Below, piece after piece: positions 7,551 through 12,268 of a stretch of DNA of 12,268 nt (its first letter is position 1; every line of letters starts with the position of its first letter). The notes under the pieces are model-generated. The model was given only the letters and a program-made list of their open reading frames with translations, was not told the DNA's origin and searched no databases. This DNA comes from CAZLMF01 sp964560565. Lineage in GTDB: Bacteria; Bacillota; Clostridia; Oscillospirales; Ruminococcaceae. A program made the position numbers and the translations under genes. The stretch covers positions 1 through 12,268 of the forward strand of contig CAZLMF010000048.1 in the NCBI GenBank assembly GCA_964560565.1, in the 5' to 3' direction.

Positions 7551-8501
7551 CTACTTCAGCGCAATTTCAAGCGCACTTAGATTTTTCCTCATTATCGAGA
7601 AGTAGTCCTCCCCTGATTTTAGCTGTTCGCTCGTCAATCCCTCTAGTGGATTTAGCACCATTGTGGTTGCGCCCTCCAACTGATTTGCAATGGTTTTCGC
7701 CACCTTAGGGTCAACAAGCTCCTCAAAGAAAATCACCTTTATATCGTACTCTTTCGCAAAATCAATTATCTCTGCCATTCTTGCAGGGGTCGGCTCTGAA
7801 TCAGGGGAAAGCCCCTCTATTGCCACTTGATTTAATCCATACTCATGGCATAGATACCCAAAAGCTTGATGTGCAACTATGACATCTTTTTTCGCAAGCT
7901 TGCTTAGAGTGTCTGAAAACTCCTTATCAAGCTCATCGAGCTGCGCTAAATATTTTTCAAGGTTATCCTTGTAATACTGCTCGTTTTCGGGATCCGCCTT
8001 AGATAGCGCACCCTCAATCGCCTGCATTTGCACCTTTGCATTTATGGGGCTTAGCCAAACATGGGGGTCATATTCCCCGTGGTCATGCTCCTCATGTGCT
8101 TCATTCTCATCATGGTCATGCTCCTCGCCGCTTAAAAGCTCGACATCCTTTGACGCCTCCACCACAACAAGTTCATCATTACCTAAAGACGCAAGCACAC
8201 TGTCCACCCAGTGCTCAAAGCCTGCTCCGCTATAAATAAAAACATCCGCATTTTCAAGCCCTGCAATATCCGTGGTTGTAGGCTCCCAATCGTGGGGTTC
8301 TGCACCAGCCGGCACAAGGTTCACAAGCTTGATTTTTTCTCCGCCAATCTTCCCTGCAAAGTCACTCATTGCATAAAAACTAGTATAAACCGACAGCTTT
8401 CCCTCTCCGCTTGAGGATTGATCGTCCTTGCTTGTACATCCCACAGGCAAAAGCATTGCCGCCGATAAAAACACCGATAATATCTTTCTTAAAGCTTTCA
8501 T
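7551..8501 (-). CDS. znuA: Zinc-binding lipoprotein of ABC importer (ZnuA/AdcA type)
   Basis: This 316-residue substrate-binding lipoprotein of the ZnuA/TroA cluster A-I family is anchored outside the membrane. A basic start (MKALRKIL), a hydrophobic stretch and Cys22 in LLPVGC form a lipoprotein signal, slightly unusual with Pro at -3. Predicted metal ligands are His70 (EPHDWEP), His146 (DPHVWLSP), His210 (VAHQAFGY) and an acidic residue near 259-263 (FFEELVD). A His/Asp/Glu-rich loop at about 125-142 (EEHDHDENEAHEEHDHGE) precedes His146, the usual sign of zinc rather than manganese specificity. ATG at 8501 follows GGAGG by 6 bases. It is first in the znuA-znuC-znuB-zur operon. Confidence 0.95.
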   Translation of the reverse strand: MKALRKILSVFLSAAMLLPVGCTSKDDQSSSGEGKLSVYTSFYAMSDFAGKIGGEKIKLVNLVPAGAEPHDWEPTTTDIAGLENADVFIYSGAGFEHWVDSVLASLGNDELVVVEASKDVELLSGEEHDHDENEAHEEHDHGEYDPHVWLSPINAKVQMQAIEGALSKADPENEQYYKDNLEKYLAQLDELDKEFSDTLSKLAKKDVIVAHQAFGYLCHEYGLNQVAIEGLSPDSEPTPARMAEIIDFAKEYDIKVIFFEELVDPKVAKTIANQLEGATTMVLNPLEGLTSEQLKSGEDYFSIMRKNLSALEIALK

Positions 8502-8513
8502 TTTGTTCCTCCG

Positions 8514-8552
8514 TAATCTAAATGCGAATGCAATTCATTCGCATTTAGATTA
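8514..8552. promoter_or_regulatory. Perfect 17-bp-arm palindrome, probable Zur operator
   Basis: TAATCTAAATGCGAATG (8514-8530) is repeated exactly in inverse at 8536-8552 around the 5-base spacer CAATT. The palindrome covers part of the znuA -10 box and the start site (about 8542) and ends next to the ribosome binding site GGAGG (8513-8509). Outer TAAAT...ATTTA matches the ends of the B. subtilis Zur box as I recall it, but the core differs and the spacing is longer. The position is ideal for repression. Confidence 0.8.
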
Positions 8553-8577
8553 TATATCATCAGCTATATTTTGTCAA
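8549..8577 (-). promoter_or_regulatory. znuA-znuC-znuB-zur promoter, exact sigma-A consensus
   Basis: On the minus strand TTGACA (8577-8572) and TATAAT (8554-8549) are separated by exactly 17 bases. A perfect consensus promoter with a palindrome over its start implies strong transcription when derepressed and control by a repressor. Confidence 0.92.
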
Positions 8578-8586
8578 TATGAAATC

Positions 8587-8627
8587 AGAAAAAATCCCTA
8601 CGAATTCTTCTTTATTCGCAGGGATAA
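8587..8627 (-). terminator. Rho-independent terminator of galTE
   Basis: On the minus strand a 12-bp stem (arms 8625-8614 and 8605-8594, one G-U pair) with an 8-base loop is followed by TTTTTT (8594-8589). It begins 5 bases after the galE stop and ends about 12 bases before the znuA -35 box. Confidence 0.9.
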
Positions 8628-8629
8628 TA

Positions 8630-9613
8630 TTATTTATCGTATTTGCCCTTACCGCTATGCCATTTCCAAGCATCAGCGATAATCGATTCTACGTTTGTAT
8701 GCTTTGGTTGCCAGCCTAGTACCTTTTTTGCCTTTTCGCCACTTGCAATCAGTATTGCAGGGTCACCACTTCGTCTTTTCCCTTCTATTACAGGGATTTG
8801 TCGCCCTGTCACCTTGCAAGCAGCATTTATTATCTCACGCACTGAAAAGCCCTTGCCAATCCCTAAATTAAAGGCATCGCTTTTCCCTTCTCGCTTTAGA
8901 TATTCTAATGCCTTCAAATGCCCCTCTACAAGGTCGCAAACATGAACATAATCACGAATACAAGTGCCATCGGGTGTATCATAATCACTGCCGAAAACAG
9001 TGATATTCTCCCTCTTACCTATTGCCGCCTCAAGCACAATCGGAATAAGGTGGGTTTCAGGCTTATGGTCCTCACCTATACAACCGTCAGGCATTGCCCC
9101 TGCAACATTAAAATATCTAAGGGCGCAGTAGCTTATATCATAAGCATTTGCATACCACTTTAGGATTTTCTCAACGCATAGCTTTGACTCGCCATATGGA
9201 TTTGTAGGTGCTTGTAAATCGCCCTCCTCGATAGGTGTTTTCTCAGGTTCACCATAGGTCGCCGCAGTTGAGGAAAATATTATATAACGCACCTTATGCT
9301 CTACCATTGCGTCAAGCAATGAAAGACTTGCGCCGATATTATTTGCAAAATACTTGCCGGGATTTGCAACGCTCTCTCCTACAAGGGAAAATGCCGCAAA
9401 GTGGATTACCGCATCGATTTTTTCCTTTGTAAACACATCGTTTACAAACTGACGGTCATTTAGGTCTCCCTTGTAAAAGCGCCCCCCAGCTAAAGCCTGC
9501 TCATGTCCTTTAGAAAGGTCGTCAATCACCACTGTGTCAACGCCCTCATCTATAAGTCTTCTCACACAGTGACTGCCTATATACCCAGCCCCACCTGTGA
9601 CTAATATTGTCAT
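8630..9613 (-). CDS. galE: UDP-glucose 4-epimerase
   Basis: This is a 327-residue NAD-dependent extended short-chain dehydrogenase/reductase that interconverts UDP-galactose and UDP-glucose. The Rossmann motif VTGGAGYIGSH starts near residue 5. Catalytic residues are Ser/Thr at 114-116 (FSSTAATYG) and the YxxxK pair Tyr140/Lys144 (PYGESK). Typical GalE blocks follow: LRYFNVAGA, HLIPIVLE, FGSDYDTPDGTCIRDYVHVCDL and FNLGIGKGFSVREII. The frame is open upstream to 9655, but the start is ATG at 9613. It shares its A with the galT stop (TAATG), a GGGGAGG site lies 7 bases upstream, and the glycine motif must be near the N-terminus. It is translationally coupled to galT. Confidence 0.97.
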   Translation of the reverse strand: MTILVTGGAGYIGSHCVRRLIDEGVDTVVIDDLSKGHEQALAGGRFYKGDLNDRQFVNDVFTKEKIDAVIHFAAFSLVGESVANPGKYFANNIGASLSLLDAMVEHKVRYIIFSSTAATYGEPEKTPIEEGDLQAPTNPYGESKLCVEKILKWYANAYDISYCALRYFNVAGAMPDGCIGEDHKPETHLIPIVLEAAIGKRENITVFGSDYDTPDGTCIRDYVHVCDLVEGHLKALEYLKREGKSDAFNLGIGKGFSVREIINAACKVTGRQIPVIEGKRRSGDPAILIASGEKAKKVLGWQPKHTNVESIIADAWKWHSGKGKYDK

Positions 9614-10593
9614 TACTTTTCCTCCCCTGTCATGAACCTTTCGTAAGCCTTGCAAAGCTCCTGCGCCTTTTCCTCAGGGGCAGTAGGATTGCAATGCGCC
9701 CATACTCCTGTTTCGCTGGATGCGTTAAACTTCTGCTTATCAGCTGAGCGCATCGGAGGGAAAAACTCAATATGAAAATGCCATTTCTCCGAATAGTCGC
9801 CGCTATTTACAGGGGCATTGTGCATACACATCATATAAGGGAAGCGGTAGCCAAACAAGCTATCAAGCATACCTGCTGTCTGCTTTACAGTCATACCGAG
9901 CATTGCTCGCTCATCGGCGGTAAGCTCATCTATGCTGTCCACATGGCGATTAGCAAAAATATAAACGCCGTAAGGGTACTCGCTAAAGAATGGCAGAAAT
10001 ACCGTGAAATACTCATTCGAGAAAATTACACGCTCCTTAAAAGCAATTTCCTCCTTTAGCATATCGCAGTAGAGGCATCTGCCTGTTTCATCGAAATACT
10101 CACTTGCTGATTGCGCTTCTAGCTCAATCTTTTTTGGTATCACGCTATATCCATATACCTGCCCGTGAGGATGGGGCATTGTGACTCCCACAGCATCCCC
10201 CCTGTTTTCGAATATAAACACATACTTTATCTTTTCATCGCTCTTTATGTCACTAAAGCACTGCGCCCAAGTATCCGCAAGAACCGACATATTCTCATCG
10301 GACAGCTCGCTTACGCTCTTGTTGTGCTCAGGTGAATACAGTATAACCTCACAGCGACCATAAGATGGCGCAACCTTATAGAAATTCGTTGCAACATCGT
10401 CAGGCTTCGGTGGGTTTTGTGACAACGCAGGGAAATCATTCATATACCTATAAACGGTGTAGCCGTCATCGGGCACCTTACCCGAACCTACGCAAAACGG
10501 GCACCAATCCTTGGGCATCTGTGGGCGCTCCTGTCTATTTGATGCAATCATTACCCAATCCTTAATAAGTGGGTGGTATCTAAGTTCTGCCAT
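9613..10593 (-). CDS. galT: Galactose-1-phosphate uridylyltransferase
   Basis: This 326-residue class I (HIT superfamily) enzyme exchanges galactose-1-phosphate with UDP-glucose to give UDP-galactose and glucose-1-phosphate. The active-site motif HPHGQ is at 141-145, with His143 the nucleophile that is uridylylated. A zinc-type set resembling the E. coli structural site is visible: Cys31 and Cys34 (CPFC), His90 and His141. RCEVILYSPEHNKS and FENRGDAVGVTMPHPHGQVYGY are family blocks, and the C-terminal EKWHFHIEFFPP contains the second His cluster. ATG at 10593 follows AGGAGGT by 6 bases. It is first in a two-gene operon with galE. No galactokinase or mutarotase gene is present here. Confidence 0.96.
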   Translation of the reverse strand: MAELRYHPLIKDWVMIASNRQERPQMPKDWCPFCVGSGKVPDDGYTVYRYMNDFPALSQNPPKPDDVATNFYKVAPSYGRCEVILYSPEHNKSVSELSDENMSVLADTWAQCFSDIKSDEKIKYVFIFENRGDAVGVTMPHPHGQVYGYSVIPKKIELEAQSASEYFDETGRCLYCDMLKEEIAFKERVIFSNEYFTVFLPFFSEYPYGVYIFANRHVDSIDELTADERAMLGMTVKQTAGMLDSLFGYRFPYMMCMHNAPVNSGDYSEKWHFHIEFFPPMRSADKQKFNASSETGVWAHCNPTAPEEKAQELCKAYERFMTGEEK

Positions 10594-10624
10594 AAAACGA
10601 CCTCCTGTTTATTATTCTACTAAA

Positions 10625-10653
10625 ATTATAAGCTATGTAGCTCCTTGCAACAA
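10625..10653 (-). promoter_or_regulatory. galTE promoter
   Basis: On the minus strand TTGTTG (10653-10648) and TATAAT (10630-10625) are 17 bases apart. The -10 is perfect and the -35 weak (3 of 6), typical of an activator-dependent promoter. The -35 lies in the small palindrome CCTTG-CAA-CAAGG (10643-10655). Confidence 0.65.
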
Positions 10654-10689
10654 GGGTAATATTATGCACTTATATGGACTTTTGTTGCA
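10646..10689. promoter_or_regulatory. Inverted octamer pair in the galT/araC-type divergent region, candidate operators
   Basis: TTGTTGCA occurs on the minus strand at 10653-10646 and on the plus strand at 10682-10689, with 28 bases between the copies. Each copy sits at the -35 region of the promoter firing away from it. This symmetry fits coordinate control of galTE and the regulator by one protein, most simply the adjacent AraC-family product. It could also be chance, since -35 elements resemble each other (TTG). Confidence 0.45.
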
Positions 10690-10713
10690 TTTGCTAGCTT
10701 ATCATGCTATTAT
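10685..10713 (+). promoter_or_regulatory. Promoter of the AraC-family regulator gene
   Basis: TTGCAT (10685-10690) and TATTAT (10708-10713) are 17 bases apart, with a TGC extension just before the -10. It directs transcription away from galT. Confidence 0.6.
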
Positions 10714-10747
10714 TAGCTTGTAAATTCCTCAAAGGACGGTGTAAATA

Positions 10748-11587
10748 ATGCCTGATAGCACTTTCAAATACTCTTATAAGGAAACCCTCCGAGAAAATAC
10801 AGGGCTTTCTGTCTACAACAGCGGTTTGCAAAAATGCGAGCCCGGCTACAACTGGGGCGCTGCAATGCGTGACCACTATCTCATACATTATGTTGCATCA
10901 GGTAAGGGGAAATATACCGTAGGGAAAAATGGCATAAATTCTGCAAGCACAGTTACTTATGATTTAAGCGCAGGTGATATGTTCCTTGTCCTCCCCGATA
11001 CTATTGTCAGCTACACCGCAAGCCTTGATGATCCATGGGAATACTATTGGGTGGGTTTTCACGGCGCTGATGCAAGGCGCTTGCTAAAGCTTACCGACCT
11101 TAGCGAAAATTCTCTTGTTAAACGCAATTGTGACACGATAACTTTGCAACTGCTCTCCAAAATATATGATGCCCATGGTTCAAGCCCTGCCGATGATGCC
11201 GCCATGACAGGCAGACTTTACCTGTTTCTCAGCAAACTTATTGACGACAGCACAGCCACAAAATCCACCGCAAGCAACGAATACTTCGAAAAGGCGGTAA
11301 AATTCATTGGCGCAAACCTTAGCAGTGAGCTTTCAGTATGTGATGTAGCGCAGCACTGCGCCCTTAGTCGCAGCCAGCTTTACCGTATTTTCATTCAAGA
11401 GTGCGCAATGTCACCCATTGCATTTATTAACAATTACAAGGTGAGCGAGGCTTGTGCTTTGCTGCGCCTGCATAAACTGACAGTTTCCCAAGCTGCATAT
11501 TCAGTCGGCTTTTCAGATGCACTTTATTTTTCTCGTGTTTTCAAACGAGTAAAGGGCATTTCCCCTAGTCGCTATATGGCATTATAA
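10748..11587 (+). CDS. AraC-family transcriptional regulator (cupin plus double helix-turn-helix)
   Basis: This 279-residue protein has an N-terminal sugar-sensing cupin (AraC_binding type, about residues 20-110; RDHYLIHYVASGKGKYTV and AGDMFLVLPDT are characteristic). A helical linker follows, then the C-terminal AraC/XylS DNA-binding domain (about 180-279) with VCDVAQHCALSRSQLYRIF and VSQAAYSVGFSDALYFSRVFKRVKGISPSRY. Its N-terminus resembles regulators of alpha-galactoside and other oligosaccharide genes. The divergent arrangement with galTE makes it the natural candidate for their activator, responding to galactose or a galactoside (inference). The ribosome binding site is AAAGGACGG (10731-10739), about 9-11 bases before ATG. 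No clear terminator follows, so read-through into the small downstream gene is possible. Confidence 0.92.
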   Translation: MPDSTFKYSYKETLRENTGLSVYNSGLQKCEPGYNWGAAMRDHYLIHYVASGKGKYTVGKNGINSASTVTYDLSAGDMFLVLPDTIVSYTASLDDPWEYYWVGFHGADARRLLKLTDLSENSLVKRNCDTITLQLLSKIYDAHGSSPADDAAMTGRLYLFLSKLIDDSTATKSTASNEYFEKAVKFIGANLSSELSVCDVAQHCALSRSQLYRIFIQECAMSPIAFINNYKVSEACALLRLHKLTVSQAAYSVGFSDALYFSRVFKRVKGISPSRYMAL

Positions 11588-11636
11588 TTTCTGTTAAAAG
11601 CGTGCGCTGCTGCGGAATATATTATAAACCTCTGAT

Positions 11637-11673
11637 TATACTAACCCTTAGGCAGTAATTTAGCCTTGAAGGG
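11637..11673 (+). promoter_or_regulatory. Leader of the small HMA-like gene: possible -10 box and SD-sequestering hairpin
   Basis: CCCTTAGGC (11645-11653) can pair with GCCT and AAGGG (11663-11666, 11669-11673), leaving a 2-base bulge (TG) and a 9-base loop. The right arm contains the AAGGG of the ribosome binding site AAGGGAG. A -10-like TATACT lies at 11637-11642 but has no good -35. If it is used, transcription would start inside the left arm, so the hairpin matters only for longer transcripts. Confidence 0.35.
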
Positions 11674-11681
11674 AGAGCAAA

Positions 11682-11915
11682 ATGAAAGCTGTAACTTTAT
11701 CAATTGTCGGGGTACAGGATCCCCAGCGTGTGAAAAGAACCTTTGACGCACTAAGCGCAGTGGTTGCGGTTGACGTCAGCGGCAGCCGCGCGGTAGTACA
11801 TTGCGGCAATAAGCTCGACAGCGGAAAGCTTGTCCGTGCCGCTGATAAAATGGGCTGCACCGTGAGTGTGTTATCTGAAATGCAGGTGGATGAAGGCCCT
11901 AGAATGGCGGATTAA
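11682..11915 (+). CDS. Small protein with HMA-like (CopZ-type) fold lacking the CxxC metal site
   Basis: This is a 77-residue soluble protein. Its pattern (KAVTLSIVGV, helix PQRVKRTFDALS, AVVAVDVSGSRAVVHC, helix SGKLVRAADKMG, CTVSVLSE) matches the beta-alpha-beta-beta-alpha-beta order of heavy-metal-associated domains such as CopZ. The GMxCxxC metal loop is replaced by GVQDPQRV, so both metal cysteines are absent; the only cysteines are 41 and 59. Copper binding of the usual kind is therefore unlikely, and the function is unknown. It may be a diverged accessory or a protein-interaction domain. AAGGGAG lies 6 bases before ATG, a good site. It stands alone between the AraC-type gene and tRNA-Gln, with no P-type ATPase in the window. 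The fold assignment is from sequence pattern only. Confidence 0.8.
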   Translation: MKAVTLSIVGVQDPQRVKRTFDALSAVVAVDVSGSRAVVHCGNKLDSGKLVRAADKMGCTVSVLSEMQVDEGPRMAD

Positions 11916-11929
11916 AACTAACAACGCAA

Positions 11930-11976
11930 AATTCCCCCGAAAGCCCTATCTAAAGGCTTTCGGGGGAATTAATTTT
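11930..11976. terminator. Bidirectional terminator between the HMA-like gene and tRNA-Gln
   Basis: A perfect 16-bp stem (AATTCCCCCGAAAGCC, 11930-11945, complement 11955-11970) has a 9-base loop. It is followed by AATTTT on the plus strand and by AATTTTGCGTT on the minus strand. It lies 5 bases from the tRNA 3' end. Confidence 0.9.
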
Positions 11977-12051
11977 GGTTGGGATAGGTGGATTCGAACC
12001 ACCGGAATGCCAGAGTCAAAGTCTGGTGCCTTACCGCTTGGCTATATCCCA
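11976..12051 (-). tRNA. tRNA-Gln (anticodon UUG)
   Basis: On the minus strand a complete cloverleaf is present. The acceptor stem is TGGGATA with TATCCCA, the D stem GCC/GGC, and the anticodon stem CCAGA/TCTGG with loop CTTTGAC (anticodon TTG). The T stem is GGTGG/CCACC with loop TTCGAAT. Discriminator A is followed by a genome-encoded CCA (11978-11976). The total is 76 bases. The variable region reads as 6 bases (CATTCC), one more than usual. TTG reads CAA and, by wobble, CAG codons. Confidence 0.96.
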
Positions 12052-12073
12052 ATGCTTTTTACGAACGCATTTC

Positions 12074-12102
12074 ATTATATCATGCGCAAAATCTATTGTC
12101 AA
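12074..12102 (-). promoter_or_regulatory. tRNA-Gln promoter, exact sigma-A consensus
   Basis: On the minus strand TTGACA (12102-12097) and TATAAT (12079-12074) are exactly 17 bases apart. The start would be near 12067, giving a leader of about 16 bases before the mature tRNA. Confidence 0.9.
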
Positions 12103-12172
12103 CCAAAACCGCACCATTTATCCGCTGTTTTAGTCAAGCTTTTCTCTACATAATATGTTCACAGCATTCGTC

Positions 12173-12201
12173 TTGACTTTGAATTCTACGCTTGTTATAA
12201 T
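12173..12201 (+). promoter_or_regulatory. Strong promoter for a gene beyond the right edge
   Basis: TTGACT (12173-12178) and TATAAT (12196-12201) are 17 bases apart, 11 of 12 positions matching consensus. The 60-odd bases downstream contain AGGAAG (12254-12259), a likely ribosome binding site. The window ends in AT, 7 bases after it, so the start codon probably straddles the edge. Confidence 0.82.
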
Positions 12202-12268
12202 AATATCAATTAAAAAATGCGTAACCTTACGGAAAAGTATCCACTAATCCGACAGGAAGTATTCATAT

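Noticed and set aside
7334..7708. 124-codon plus-strand frame across the znuA/znuC junction, and a similar one at 7312-7605
   Set aside because: They are shadows of conserved minus-strand genes, without family motifs or ribosome binding sites.
8514..8552. 17-bp hairpin read as a terminator or attenuator
   Set aside because: No T run follows on either strand, it overlaps the -10 box of a perfect promoter, and the predicted transcript start cuts the first arm. A DNA operator fits better.
9614..9655. 14-residue N-terminal extension of GalE
   Set aside because: The Rossmann glycine motif should lie at the very N-terminus. The TAATG overlap and well-spaced GGGGAGG point to ATG at 9613.
11866..12153. 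95-codon plus-strand frame covering the terminator and tRNA-Gln region
   Set aside because: It runs through a terminator hairpin and the complement of a tRNA, and starts inside another gene. It is not a credible protein.
1..12268. Mobile elements, CRISPR arrays, phage or defence genes
   Set aside because: No regularly spaced repeats, transposase or integrase motifs, terminal inverted repeats or target-site duplications were seen. All long frames belong to metabolic or transport families, and the tRNA is intact with no adjacent integrase in view.

Overview
The window looks like ordinary chromosomal DNA from a low-to-moderate GC Gram-positive bacterium (Bacillota), most likely a gut-type Clostridia. 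The basis is strong AGGAGG-type ribosome binding sites, GTG starts, consensus TTGACA/TATAAT promoters, hairpin-plus-T-run terminators, a lipoprotein zinc-binding component and a Bacillota-style Fur-family repressor. I see no phage, insertion sequence, integrase, CRISPR array or rRNA. Nearly all of the sequence belongs to recognisable metabolic and transport operons.

Layout. (1) Bases 1-2960, plus strand: two half-size ABC exporter genes, the first cut by the window edge. The first has degenerate catalytic residues and the second canonical ones, as in heterodimeric exporters. They end at a bidirectional terminator near 2981-3015. (2) Bases 3030-5347, minus strand: nadB-nadC (L-aspartate oxidase and quinolinate phosphoribosyltransferase) overlapping by one base, without nadA. 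An inverted repeat lies in the nadB leader. (3) Bases 5535-8577, minus strand: a complete zinc uptake operon znuA-znuC-znuB ending in its likely repressor gene zur. It is driven by a consensus promoter whose -10 box and start site lie in a perfect 17-bp-arm palindrome, the probable Zur operator. (4) Bases 8588-10653, minus strand: galT-galE (Leloir pathway), with its own promoter and terminator but no galK. (5) Bases 10748-11587, plus strand: a divergent AraC-family regulator. Its promoter and the galT promoter each carry the octamer TTGTTGCA at the -35 region on their own strand. (6) Bases 11682-11915, plus strand: a 77-residue protein resembling the heavy-metal-associated (HMA) fold but lacking the CxxC metal site. 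Its ribosome binding site can pair with an upstream segment. (7) Bases 11976-12051, minus strand: tRNA-Gln(UUG) with encoded CCA and its own consensus promoter. (8) Bases 12173-12268: a strong plus-strand promoter and leader for a gene beyond the window.

How the parts work together. ZnuA captures Zn(II) outside the membrane, ZnuB and ZnuC import it, and Zur at the operon end closes a feedback loop through the palindrome over the promoter. NadB and NadC supply two of the three de novo NAD steps. GalT and GalE convert galactose-1-phosphate to glucose-1-phosphate and recycle UDP-sugars, probably under the neighbouring AraC-type protein. I found no convincing new multi-gene system. The items most worth following up are regulatory architectures and the CxxC-less HMA-like protein.
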